A stretch of DNA of 47,541 nt from Ectocarpus siliculosus (GCA_000310025.1 FN649728.1:6388617-6436157), one strand, 5' to 3'. Shown: positions 11,857 through 22,376, numbered from the stretch's first letter. The notes: a model not told the origin generated them from the letters alone. Numbers and translations are program-made.

Positions 11857-12754
11857 CTGGACACGTTGCCGGCGGCACGCATGCGGAACATGCGTCGAAC
11901 GAAGACAGAATCGACTTGGTGAGGCAGACGATCGGTTAACTCAGTAGTAATGTACCCATGTCGTTGATTAACGCCGCGTCTGCCAACCTTCACGACCCGG
12001 TGGTCCATGTTGCGGAAGAACATGCCGTTGTCAACACTCCCGAGTCAGAGAGGCCTTTTATGGGTTCAAGGTTTTGGTGCAACCGAGCCCTTTCGGACGA
12101 AGGACCCGGTCAAAAATGTGAAGCGTGCTGGGCGAGCACACCGGCCGCCGTCACATCAAGTAGGGAAGGATTACGAGACAGACCCTAACAGGTTTCCAAC
12201 AGACACAGGTAAATCGCGCGCGAGGCGCCCTCGCGGGCAAAACAAACCACGGACGCTCAGGAATGTCTCAAAATACGTGGGCTGCCGGAGACCTTTGGTA
12301 GACGTTTGGTAGACCTCATGGTTGCCGTCAGTAGCCTTTGAGAAGATAATAAGCTTGGTTTCAGTAGGAGCTACGGTTGGAGTTTTCTGCATATTTGTGT
12401 TTTCGTCCTAAATATTTTGGCGACAGTCCCCCCATTTGTCGTGGTGCGACGCGTAGTCTACTACATTTTTCCGTGTATGTAGAGTACTATACCTTTCGGC
12501 GTATTTTTTTCGAACAATGACAGCCATGTAGGGGTCACACAGGAGGGGGTTAACACTTGAGATTTTCCTTCCTTCTTTTTTTCTTTTCGTGCCCCACCTT
12601 CCTCCTGCGGTACTTGATGAAATTTTGGTTTTATCGCGCGAAGGGCCCAGCCGTCCCTTTCCCTCGTCAACGGTGCTAACGTCGAAGTTTGGTAACCACG
12701 AGCTTTTCAGCTTTTTCGCGGAACCCACAAAGTTGTAAATTTTTCACCCCATGG

Positions 12755-12764
12755 GGATTCGAAC
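12755..12764 (-). promoter_or_regulatory. B-box-like internal Pol III promoter element
   Basis: Minus strand GTTCGAATCC matches the tRNA T-arm/B-box consensus at every fixed position and sits about 35 bases after the A-box-like word. Confidence 0.55.
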
Positions 12765-12799
12765 TCACGACTTTGCAACCAGCGGTTTCGAGGTTATTA

Positions 12800-12810
12800 C
12801 CACTAGACCA
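12800..12810 (-). promoter_or_regulatory. A-box-like internal Pol III promoter element
   Basis: Minus strand TGGTCTAGTGG is close to the D-arm of eukaryotic tRNA-Glu/tRNA-Gly and to the A-box consensus. It lies 8 bases from the presumed 5' end of the head. Confidence 0.5.
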
Positions 12811-12818
12811 CCGGGGCG

Positions 12819-14034
12819 ACCTCTCTTTTTCACTCGGAACTGTTTCTCGCCCCTGTTGTCTCTACTGCCGGCGTGGGCTCTACCATCCGATATCGTACGC
12901 TCAGCCCCCAACCACGAAAGCAGAGGTATTAGACAGTATCACAGAGGTCGAAGAGGCCGGTCGACCAGGTCAACGATGATACGTCGAAAAAAGCCGGACC
13001 AACATCGTTCGAGTATTCGACCTCCACCGTGTCCAATCCGAAAAGGTATCGACGCCCTCTGCCTGGTAGCGGTTTTGAAGACCTGGGCGTTGGACAAATC
13101 GTGTGGGATGCTCGCCTGGACCGCGTGTTATTCCTTGAGGTTGTCGTTGGGGATAGACACCAGGCTCACAACCCCAACAAAGGCGCCCGCAACTGCCAAA
13201 TTCACACAAACATATTAGTCTCTGGTGGACCGCCGCAACGATGGGTAGATGTTGTCCTCGAACGACCAGGAAGACATTGCTCTCTCGTCTGATAGATTTC
13301 TGGCGACCAATATTTGAATCGAATTTTTCTATTATATTCACGCGGTAGCTGCCGCAGCCAATTACTTGCATAGCGTTCCCGTCCGGTAGGTTTCTGGTGA
13401 CAACTATTTGCATCGTTGTTTCACCTGGCGTTTGCCTGTAGAAACCTTCGGGAGTATTCCTGACCTGCGGCGGCCCGAAACGTGCTTTGTTAGCTGCCAC
13501 AAGTTCTGGTTTATCTTTCAATACGACAACATAACAAAAGAAGGTCAAGTGATACCGCGCAGAATATATTTCCGTCTCACTGCGTTCATCCCCCTGGAAA
13601 GAATTGCCTCCTCCCCCTCGTCGTTTCCAGGAGGCAAGAAATCGTGCACGAAACTGAATCCGACAAGTTTGCCATCCACTTGGTGCAGGATCGTGTAAGT
13701 TGTCCTCTTCCCAGACCAAGCCGTGAGGGCATGTAAAAGGCACTAAACAAGGCTTGACATGAGATTGTCTCTTGCGAGAAACGTCGGTAATCGCACACCG
13801 CTGATTGGCATAGGCAATCGGTGCGATAAATACAAATTCCGACACAAAACGAAAAAGTTTATTCCCACATATGGATGGTTCGCAGAAGACCAAGCAAATC
13901 TACCAACACGTCGCAAGACGTTGCCGCCGAGCAAGACAAACCGGCGGGCGGGCTAGTTGAACATGTTGGAGTGCTTCCGAGCGGCGCACGCGTCCTTTGC
14001 TAGCGAAACGATCATCAGTCATTCCCCGTCTTAC
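12819..14034. other. Between LRR cassettes; long minus-strand open frame without domain
   Basis: A minus-strand frame stays open from 13893 to 12970 (307 codons), but no known motif, LRR spacing or splice pattern supports it. Its composition does not distinguish it from the introns around it. A 29-base word at 13293-13321 recurs imperfectly at 13387-13415. I treat the frame as probably chance or decayed. Confidence 0.35.
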
Positions 14035-14106
14035 TCGCAGGCTGATTCTCGTGTGGGCCCAGCAACTGCAACGCCTTCAGCATCCCCAGCTCCGGTGGAA
14101 CTCCGC
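14035..14106 (-). CDS. LRR exon cassette, 72 bases, intact
   Basis: Acceptor CTAACTCCCTCAG, donor GTAAGA. It encodes GVPPELGML, KALQLLGP and HENQPA. The last base is A instead of the usual G, so the junction codon would change from Gly to Ser or Arg depending on the next exon. Length and phase match the other cassettes. Confidence 0.72.
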
Positions 14107-14788
14107 CTGAGGGAGTTAGTGATGGCATTCCCGTGCAACATACGTTTGAACGAAAAAAAAAAACGTCGACAGGGCCGGGCACGAGACAGTATTGAAGGTT
14201 GACGTCACCATCGGGTTGGAACCAATGGCAGCCCTGAACCTCCTCTGGCAGTGCTATTCGCATTTCAGGAGCATGTAAGGCCGAATTCCCTTGTCCATGC
14301 AGTTCTCTAAGCACTTGCGCCATTCGAGCACTGCATGGTCACGAGTCGGACCATGCCGCCAACAGTACTGCATAGATCGAGGTAGTGCAGAATCGGTCAT
14401 TCTCGCGTATTTTTTTGGCGGTACCTGTCCAAATTGATTGTCCGTCATATGAACGGTCGCACCGTTGTCATCCGTCCGGCCTACTGTCCGACACTTTCCC
14501 AGCGACCAGCGAACACTTCAAGATGTCGTATCGCACGCCGGGCAAACACGCCGACATCGTCCTAGGCGCTTAGAATTCAAAAGTAAAAGTTGCCACCAAC
14601 CAGCCCGTGAACGGTAGGGAGACATTCGGTCCACCTCAGTACCTGCAACAAGTCCCACCTCATGTTGTCTGCACTATTCGGTACCGATATTGCTGCTACT
14701 GTAGGACACTGTGCACTTGGACCACAACCACGATCGAGGAACAACTTCGACTCAGACGATAGCGTAACAAAAACGAACACAGTCTCAC

Positions 14789-14867
14789 CGGAAAGGGGTG
14801 TAGTTCTCGCCAAGGTGCGGTAGCTCCTGTAGCACCACCAACCTTCCCATCTATGCAGGAACAAGAC
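14789..14867 (-). pseudogene. Broken LRR exon cassette (79 bases, in-frame stop)
   Basis: The first 26 bases align with the GAIPPELG part of intact cassettes at about 17 positions, but an in-frame TAG interrupts them and the acceptor CAG has become CTG. The next part reads GRLVVLQEL, clearly LRR. About seven extra bases precede a good donor (GTGAGA). It has decayed but is recognisable. Confidence 0.6.
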
Positions 14868-14987
14868 CAGAGGGGGTTGGCGATAGCATGCGTGACCGAG
14901 CGCGCCTCGGCAACAGTTCCGCTGAATTGGCCTGGGACGAGGAGGTGTTTCTCGTCGACATCTCCATGTAGATGGGAGAAAATGTCC

Positions 14988-15073
14988 GGCCAGCATCTCT
15001 TCGATGCATGTCATAGCCAATTTCTAGAACCCGCAGCAATTTTCACGAAATACTGTGGTGTGTGGAATCGAGC
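14988..15073 (-). pseudogene. Probable decayed LRR exon cassette
   Basis: The 5' part contains CGATTCCAC, as in intact cassettes. After an indel another frame reads KLLRVLEIGYD, matching the middle of an LRR. Length exceeds 72 by roughly 15 bases and no good acceptor remains. Limits are approximate. Confidence 0.4.
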
Positions 15074-16545
15074 TCGCCCGACCGACCACCAATGGAACTG
15101 GCGAGGAAAAGTGGGATCGAAAGGTACACCAAATGTTTATCCGGCACGTGCATGACGACGTTTTCAGATTTGTGCCTGTGGCGGAAGGTTGCTTCCGATA
15201 TTATTGGCTCAGTCGATGAGCCCAGCGGAACGTGAGGGGGTCAAATAGTCCAATCGGCTAACACGTGAATCCATGCTTTTGTCCTGCCGAATGCTAATGT
15301 TTATCGTTCAGGCCCCCGCGCCTGGGGACCGATACGATATGGTCGAGGAGATCATCTTGCAACCGCGCGCGATATTCGTTCTCATTTAGCAGGAAATATT
15401 CCATTCACAACGCAAATGACCCCACCATCGGTTTCGCGAATCACCGTTTTTCTCGTGTTGAGCCTACTTTCGGCATCGCCTCGTGCACCCGTTGCATCTA
15501 GACCTCATACACTACACAGTTGAGCACTAGCCTGGCAATATACCAATATACACATCAACGGTAGAAATTTCCGGAAAGGATGCAAAAATGGCAAAGGTTA
15601 ATCACCTTGTAGGGACAGATGGTGAGCCTACCGAGACCGCCACCCTGGCTCTCTCGACCTATCGGCTTTGAATACTTTCAAATGCGACAGGCGCTGGGTC
15701 TACATGGGTAGTCCAGGACCCACCGCACATGCTCCGTACGGTAGGGACATTCTTGTCTTGGCGCGCGTGAACATCAGGGCCAACTCCAGGGTAAATCATT
15801 AATCTCACAACAATATTTGCTTTATCTTGTAGCAACCACCGTGGCCATGACGCCTATGGCCTGGCCCCTTGACGAAATCCATATTCCGTGGTGCATATGT
15901 GTGAAATTGGGAACGTCGTTGGAGTGCATCTTCAACGGGTATCAATCAAAACTGTCGCTCACCACTCGTTCACTGTCGTCACGATATATTGGGCGTGGGG
16001 TGGAATCATCTGCACGGGTTGTGCCAGATATTGCAAAGCTGGCTCGCCTATTTAGAACAGAAACTAACCCTGGCGACGCTCTATACCCGTGGGATCAACT
16101 TTGGTCTGGGCTCGCATTTTCTCCGTGGTGATTGTGGCGTTCGCCTCTCGTTGGTTCACTTACCGATGCCGAGCCCTCCATCAACATGAGTACCCAAGTT
16201 GGAAAGAAAGCGGTGGTGTGTCGCCACCTCGTCCAACCATGAGGTGACAAAAACGACCGTTACCCAAGTATCGCGTGAAAACGTTCTGGCTCGAAGACGT
16301 CGGCAATCATGAGCGGGTGATACGACATACCAGTCCTATAGGCACCATGACAGCAGGTTTCGATGACCAGCGGGGATCTCAGCTAGCGGGTGCGGTAGTA
16401 GGCGCCCAGCATACCAACACTACGACCTTTGCTTCAGGAGGCCTTGAAAACAAAGGAAAGAATAACGAGAAGCTCTGGTAAAAACGCTACCACATTTTGC
16501 TGAACCCTCGTCGTACAAGCGAAGGCAGGACCGATTCCCTCTCAC
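15074..16545. other. Presumed intron-like stretch of the LRR array
   Basis: No cassette, repeat or gene was recognised in about 1.5 kb. A plus-strand frame at 15817-16131 is open but featureless. Confidence 0.4.
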
Positions 16546-16701
16546 CGGTAAGCTGGCTCTGCTCAAGACGAAGCTTCTGTAGCGCCATCAGGGTTACCAG
16601 CTGATGTGGAATGGCACCTGAAAGAGTTGGCGATAGTTGGTGGCTGTTGAGGAGTACCAGCTGCAGAGCTCGCCCTACTCCCAGCGACGAAGGAATAGGC
16701 C
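16546..16701 (-). CDS. Fused double LRR exon (two cassettes plus 12 bases)
   Basis: The first LRR starts after acceptor GATTCAG with GPIPSSLGVG, RALQLVLL and NSHQL. It continues in frame through four extra residues (SPTL) into a second LRR, GAIPHQLVTL, MALQKLRL and EQSQLTG, which ends at donor GTGAGA. Total length is 156 bases, exactly 2 x 72 + 12. The 12 extra bases, CCAACTCTTTCA, look like the end of the intron that precedes other cassettes (compare CTAACTCCCTCA at 14107-14118). The separating intron therefore seems to have been deleted except for its last 12 bases, keeping the frame. Outer introns remain phase 1, so the double unit is still a symmetric cassette. Confidence 0.72.
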
Positions 16702-17604
16702 CTGAATCGAAACACCCAGAGTAGAAGTGGGCAACGCTTAGGAACGTGCGATGTGGTGGTGCTTACCGTCGAGGTAGAATCGCCGCGTCTGTCACGCGGG
16801 CTATATCCATCAGACCGTGCTGAGGCACCAAGATCTCTCGGCTGACAACAAGGCCGAAAATACACGATACCCGAAGCAGCCAACCGCGAAACGAGTCACG
16901 ATGTTGAACACGGATTGCTATCGGTGGACGTGGCATTGGACACGTTGGAAATATAAAGATGCAGCTTCATCCAAGCAACTTGTGTATTAATTCCAAGCCA
17001 AATTTCAATATCGCATTCCCATGCCCATTCAGAAACCTCTCCGACCGTCCATCTTCCTTTCCAACGGAAATTGTGCCATTTCTCGGCAAACATGTTCACA
17101 GAACAAGGCAACGAGCAACCTACCACATGAGTTGCAAGGAATGCGAAACGTAGCACTTGCGTTGAGGCACCGAAAATCACAGACAGAGATCCGCACTTAA
17201 TGCGAACAGGTTCCAGGGCTCTTCAAAGGTACACATGCTAGGGGGCGGACACACGTTTATCCAAGAATCGGGGATTATATCATGGCTTTCGCCAACTCCG
17301 ACCCAAGATAAACACGGGTTGTCGCCCTAGGGTATGCAACGTGCAACCCGTCAAGTCCTCATAGGGCTGAAACACGAAGACGGCGTTTCCCAAGCATCGC
17401 GGTGCGTTAGGCGGGGCCTACCGTACGTCAGGCACGACATTGGTGTCACGGGAAGCAAGAACATTCGCAACAGGTCGGTAGGTGAACTGCGGATGACCCC
17501 GGCGCGTTGAACCGGACACGAAGGCGGGATGCATTTCGGCTAGGTCCTATTCACACCATTAGTGAGACGATCTTCCTATAAGAACGAAAGCCGCAACATC
17601 TCAC

Positions 17605-17675
17605 CGGAACGTTCGTTGCTGCGGAGGTTTAGAACTTGTAAAATCGCTACTCCACCGGCTTGGGTGGAATCGCAC
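17605..17675 (-). pseudogene. LRR exon cassette with one-base deletion (71 bases)
   Basis: Acceptor AATCCCTCAG and donor GTGAGA are both good. The frame begins GAIPPKP, then one base is missing; after the shift it reads GVAILQVL and NLRSNERSG. In the original frame a stop follows at once. It is the most 5' cassette found. No signal peptide or other N-terminal exon was seen beyond it. Confidence 0.7.
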
Positions 17676-19754
17676 CTGAGGGATTCAGAAGGAGCAGCAA
17701 CCCGAACGAAAATGATGTATTTCGGTCGTCGTGTTTTGTCGATGGCAGTGGCGGTGGGGGTGGTGGTGGTGCTGTTGTGTGCCATTGGGTGGTGCCATCG
17801 CCATGTCATTGCGTTCTTTCCCGAGCTCACCAAGCCGACCATTCCAGCTGCCACAGAACTTGGATCTTCTACGTCACAGGCGAATCGAAATGTTGGCAAA
17901 AGTCGGACAATATTCGCTCATCCTTGCTCCGGAGTGTATATTTCGTGACATCATGTGTCGTTGACCCCAACCATTTCATCACACTACCCAATAACAATTC
18001 CCCGGGAGCCTCGTATCACCCCCCCCACTCATGCCATTTGGGACAGACCTTAATAGGCAGGCTGTCACACCTATGTTACCAAACGGGCCCGGAGATGGGA
18101 AAGCCAGAATCGCGGCGACGCCAGGTTCGTTTTTCATAGCCACTCACTGCTGTTGTCGAGACAGGTTGTGATCTAGAGAATAGGCGAGGATCCACGCTGA
18201 TGTTGAGCTATGATTTTTCATATATACTTACTATTAGGATAGGAAAATCCATCTTTATCCATGGACGAGAGCCCAGCATAAATGCCTTTTATACATTTCG
18301 TGAGAATTTGAGCCTCTGCTCTATTATTTTACGGTAGTGCTATTTACGACACCGGTGAAAATGGCGAGGCGCATGCCCACGAAGAGCTGGGGCCTTCCCT
18401 ACCCTGCCCCTGGCTGAGTTGAGGGCCCAACCGACAGGACGTCCCCCAAAACGCGCGGAGATGCGCATGGCATCGACGTTGCGGGCGTCCAGGCTGCCTG
18501 TCCCCTTTGATGGCTGCTCTTTACCTCCACCGTCTCACGTGTGTCTCCCAAGGCGACAGCATTGTTCTCGAGTTCTACGTAGGCTCACTTGCCTACGGGG
18601 GTGAGGGAGACACGCAACCCTCAGTGTCCATAAGCAATACATGTAAGGAGGGTGGGAGGGGTGGACAGTCAAAGCCCCTTCACCGAGCGCATCGGAGGGC
18701 GTCAACGACGGCAACGCCACAGCGGGGCACCGTCACCAAGATCGTGCGGGTCAGCAACCGCTTCGGACAGTGTATAGGTTTCGGAGAAGGGCGAATGTGT
18801 GGGAGCCCGAGGTGAGTTGACATACACATGTCTTTCTCCTCGCCTATCGTCACAAGATCTGCCGTAAACGGCATGGACAAAAGGCGTGGATTTGTCAGGC
18901 CCGTTTCCATAGAGCCCCATTTTTTCACCGATCGGAACCACTTTTAACTTGGATTGTTGCATTGGGTTCGCAGAACTTTCACATCCAATTCTTCAATACT
19001 GTCGCGTTGCTGATGTCCTGAACACGAAGGGTTTTCGGTATCAGATACGTATCGGTTCCCTCGACGAGGAAGCCATGTCGAAACCGACAGTGAGAAAGAT
19101 CTTCGGCGATAACGCCCCGCTTTTTCATACTCCTGATGCAATCCAACCAAGGAAGCATGTGCGAGGGAGCGGGGAGTGAATACTCGGTTTCACACCCGGA
19201 CCTCGGACACAGATAATCCCCTATATGAACATCCAAAGTTGCCACGCAGGGATACAGGGATACGACAGTGAAACATTGTATCTTGCACGCCGTACGGGTA
19301 GAGACTCGGTTTCACAGTAGGAGTTGGGACACCGAAAAAACTGCCTATGAATGCCAAGGGCAAGAATGAAAGTGAATGAACTTCATGAAGCCCATTTCCA
19401 TGGAGCTCAACTTCTTCGCGATTCATACCGTTTCCTTTTGGCCTACGTGTATGTCGGCAACAACGTGTCACTTTGGGCCAAACGGCGACTTTCATGACAG
19501 CTGGGCGCGATGGGGACATTTGGCATTTAGTTTCGCGACCGTTGGAGGTGTATTGGGCACGTTTCGCGCGGTGTCGCAAATATGCCTATACGACACCGCC
19601 GAGGCGTGCTTTGACACCATTCTAGGCCATATTTCGGCAACCACCGGTCACAGTGCAACGAATGAGGGCTTGTGCTACAGCCGAGAGCCATAGGAACACA
19701 GAGAATGAACGTGGTTTCGAAGCATTTTGTGCGGTCTCGCAAAATGGCATTCCC
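17676..19754. other. Upstream of the LRR array; one weak candidate gene
   Basis: Apart from the candidate at 18507-18815, I see only short frames. Bases about 19441-19490 and 19622-19670 share loosely similar words (TCGGCAAC.AC), possibly an old duplication. No start exon for the LRR array was recognised. Confidence 0.35.
18507..18815 (+). CDS. Weak candidate small gene or exon, function unknown
   Basis: A 102-codon plus-strand frame in a locally GC-rich island (18360-18830), ending TGA. Parts read like real protein, especially SQGDSIVLEFYVGSLAYG and TVTKIVRVSNRFG. The stretch between is low in character, and good donor words (GTGAGG after GCCTACGGGG; GTGAGT after CCCGAG) suggest it may be two exons instead of one frame. 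There are no known domains. Confidence 0.25.
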   Translation: MMAALYLHRLTCVSQGDSIVLEFYVGSLAYGGEGDTQPSVSISNTCKEGGRGGQSKPLHRAHRRASTTATPQRGTVTKIVRVSNRFGQCIGFGEGRMCGSPR

Positions 19755-20170
19755 GTTCTGTAAGCGGGGAATATATTCTGGGGGCGAGCGAACGAGGGGG
19801 TCAGCGCCGCCAGTGTTTCGCATAAAACATGGAAAAATTACAAATTTGCTGGTGAAAGCAAAAAACAAAGCAGAAAAGCTCTCGTGAGTACCAAACTTCG
19901 ACGTTAGCACCGATGGAAAGGAGCGGCTGAATCCTTCTCGTGATAAAAAAAAAAAAAGACTCAGCACACACTGCAGGAGGAAGGTGGGGCACGAAACCAA
20001 CGTACGAAGGAAAAAAGGCCCGGTGTTTACCTGCTCCTGCGTGACCCTGGATGGTTGTACAGTAGTTGTACAAAAAGTGCACTGGAAAGTGTATTTCGCG
20101 ACGAATGCTGTTTGTATTTTTTATTTGAATAACGTCTTACCACGAAAAATGGGGGGACTGTCGCCATAAT
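19755..20170 (+). repeat. SINE-like repeat, copy 2 (diverged)
   Basis: Its body is collinear with the minus-strand element at 12420-12745. It shares AAAAGCTC, ACCAAACTTCGACGTTAGCA, CAGGAGGAAGGTGGGGCACG and the ending GGGGGGACTGTCGCCA. The head is more decayed, but GTGTTTCG...CATGG still lines up with the B-box region of copy 1. It carries a 13-base A run at about 19946. Confidence 0.65.
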
Positions 20171-21075
20171 AGGCACATGATGCACAATATTATATTGGTT
20201 CATGCAACAGGGAGAGGAGAGGCTACATGCTAAAACACCTTGCCTGTCGGGCTTGGTCGGGCAGTCAGGTCTTACCGAAACGTTTCACCCCCGTCCGGGT
20301 CCAAGCTGAGGAAACCTTCGCCGGTGACCGTTTTGATCACTGGCTGGCAACGCCCCTGAACAACAATTGCAGTCATTGTGGACATGGGGTGGGGTCGTGA
20401 GATTTGCACGAACGAAGGGATATCAGCAATTTACGGGGTACACGAAAGGGTATGTGTGTGACTAGCGCGGGGAAAGGGAAAGGGTGGGTTGTGGGGGTGT
20501 GGGGGTGTGGAGGTGTGGGTACGGAACGAAGCGACAAGATATGTATCCGTATCGAAACCTTGGCTACCTCCCGTGTGCGCACACCTGTTGCTTTCGCAAC
20601 GTCATGTCGTCAGCGGGTCCCCTTACATAGTACAGCAGCAGTGCAGAGTGTGGGGCCAGGGATATCTACGCTCGTAGGAAATTCGCATGCAATCATAGAG
20701 CATTTCGTTCCAGATATGACCCACAGTGTACAGCAGTCGAGCAGTCGAAAAATATAAAAAACGATGGTTTCGTGGTGTCATATTAAGAAAAATAAAAAAA
20801 AACGATGAAAACCTCTTTTGATGAAACTGCTGCTGTACATATTGTTTGTTGTTTTCTTCACAAAAAAAAAACATATGCATATTTCGGTGGTTTCGAACGG
20901 GGCTAACCTCCCGTTGGAGCGTCATGTTATTCCAGCCTCCATGTCACCCCTTTCCATGTTTGATCGTGTTCGGCGGCAGTCGGGCAGTCGGCTGCAGTGA
21001 CAGGCAGGTGAAGGTGAGGGTTACCATTTCCTTCTGCTGTTGCATCGGCGACGACAGCTGCTTACTTGTGAAATC
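20171..21075. other. Intergenic, with a short GT-rich minisatellite and the 5' flank of the broken MSGLEP copy
   Basis: Bases 20486-20522 are repeats of GTGGGGGT-type words. The last ~60 bases before 21076 resemble the sequence upstream of the minus-strand MSGLEP exon. No gene is called. Confidence 0.4.
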
Positions 21076-21303
21076 ATGTCAGGCCTTGAGCCTATTATCC
21101 CGCTTGCTTGGGGTACGCTGAGGTTGACCGCGAGCCTCGTCACGGCTGGGTTCAACAAGCTGGAGGGCGCTGAGGACGAGAGCGACGCACTTGTAGAGTG
21201 CTCCGGCGACCTCGTCCTGAAGGCTCGGGGCGAATCTCGCCGGACAAAGCTGTAGGGAAGGGGAGAGGCCGCGATGAGAGCTGTTGAACAGCATCACCAT
21301 GAG
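21076..21303 (+). pseudogene. Broken paralogue of the MSGLEP exon
   Basis: Begins MSGLEPIIPLAWG and is alignable along its length to the minus-strand exon at 4187-4411, ending at the same kind of donor, GTGCGTGCTCC. An in-frame TAG at 21253-21255 stops it after 59 codons, and the following residues are more changed. Length to the donor is 76 codons against 75. Splicing signals are therefore conserved but the reading frame is not, which points to a decayed duplicate rather than a separate gene. Confidence 0.7.
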
Positions 21304-21425
21304 GTGCGTGCTCCTCCTCATCATCTGGCCTGGTGTATTGCACCATGTGGAATATGGAAATGAGCAGGGTACACCTCGGGAAAATTCCCGCCGTTTTTTC
21401 CGCCGTGGTGGGCGGTCCCGGTACT

Positions 21426-21715
21426 AGCGGTAATTAACGAAATACCGCCTACCGCCTAAAAAGTACCGCTATTTTGCAGTACCGCCGAAGAAGTACCGCC
21501 AAAAAAACGAAGTACCGGGAACCGCCTAAAAGAACCGCCATATTGCAGTACCGCCGAAAAAGTACCGCCATAATTGGCAGTACCGGGAACCGCCAAAGGC
21601 GGTACCGCCAAGGCGGTACCGCCGGACAACGAAAGACCGCCTACAGCTAAAAAAGTACCGCCACATTGAAGTACCGCTCCGCCTGAATCCGCCTAGAAAA
21701 CTAGTACCGACGTGT
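21426..21715. repeat. GTACCGCC-based degenerate tandem array
   Basis: About 290 bases with 13 occurrences of ACCGCC and 12 of GTACCG, separated by short A-rich spacers. A higher-order unit of about 69 bases is visible: GCAGTACCGCCGAA begins at 21476 and again at 21545. The sense of the word is mostly constant, with inverted copies giving palindromes near 21600. No open frame of interest. Confidence 0.8.
21598..21623. other. Two adjacent perfect 12-base palindromes
   Basis: GGCGGTACCGCC occurs at 21598-21609 and 21612-21623, separated by AA. Each is its own reverse complement and together they can form a cruciform or a paired site for a dimeric DNA-binding protein. Confidence 0.75.
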
Positions 21716-22271
21716 ACCCTGGGAAGTGAGTGTGTCCGTGACGGGTGTGTCGGGACGAAACTGACATGAATTTTATACTGGAGTATTTTGTCACGCAGCG
21801 ACAAATGCGCGTTACAAACAAGAATAGAGCGCAGCGGAGGAACAAAAGTGATCGGCTTCCAGGTTTATACAGACAAGCAGCGCGCCCGGCGTACGTCCAC
21901 CGAAGTCTCAAGGCGCACAGAGGTAGGCTACATATGTAATCGCAGTTAGTTACAGGTTTTGACATCTTGGTCCCGAAAAAATAAAAAAAAATCGCGTCCG
22001 CTCATTGGGAGAGGCTGTACAGTCCCGAGAATCACCACATGATAAAGTACATACCGGTAGCATGTATCCTCCCCGAACGCCACACCTCCGGATCCCCCGC
22101 CCCCTCCCCCCATGTTACTCTCGTTGTTGTTGTTTGTTCGTTGCCCACAGCTGCTGCCTTGCTTGGTAGCACCGCCGCTCCTTGTGCTACCGAATTTCTT
22201 GTGTTGCCCCGGAGATCGATCGGGGGTATGCAGGCGTGCAAGAGACGGGGGGGGCTAGGGGGGGTGACTGC
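21716..22271. other. No gene recognised
   Basis: A short plus-strand frame (21745-21939) rich in Arg/Lys is the only open stretch of note; it has no motif. Confidence 0.4.
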
Positions 22272-22355
22272 ATGGCGTCGGCCGCCGAACAACACGCAGC
22301 GCAGGAAAAGGTGGCGGAGACCCTCGCTCGTCAGATGGAAGGACAGCTAGCCGAG
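22272..22355 (+). CDS. Candidate first exon, short helical peptide
   Basis: ATG followed by 28 codons beginning MASAAEQHAAQEKVAETL, a highly charged helix, ending at GAG before GTGAAT (phase 0); an alternative donor GTATGT lies six bases on. It has GC-rich codons like the gene downstream and may be the start of that gene, but the connecting exons are not resolved. Confidence 0.3.
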
Positions 22356-22374
22356 GTGAATGTATGTGTAGGTG

Positions 22375-22376
<2 letters not shown>

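Larger units (their letters stand above)
12420..12818 (-). repeat. SINE-like repeat with tRNA-type head, copy 1
   Basis: On the minus strand the element starts with a 74-base tRNA-like head (12818 to 12745). The head has a 7-bp acceptor-type pairing of CGCCCCG with TGGGGTG, including two G-U pairs. The A-box-like and B-box-like words lie where a tRNA would have them. The anticodon and T stems do not form well, so it is not called a tRNA gene. A ~325-base body follows, ending GGGGGGACTGTCGCC. The body and a degraded head recur in the opposite orientation at 19755-20170. Two copies, a Pol III-type head and a shared unrelated body fit a tRNA-derived SINE family. Confidence 0.6.

Noticed and set aside
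12745-12818. A functional tRNA gene on the minus strand
   Set aside because: A- and B-box-like words and acceptor pairing are present, but no anticodon stem-loop forms and the T stem pairs poorly. A linked repeat body fits a SINE head better.
12970-13893. A 307-codon minus-strand gene
   Set aside because: Long but with no motif, start context, codon bias or splice support; internal imperfect duplication and intron-like composition suggest chance openness.
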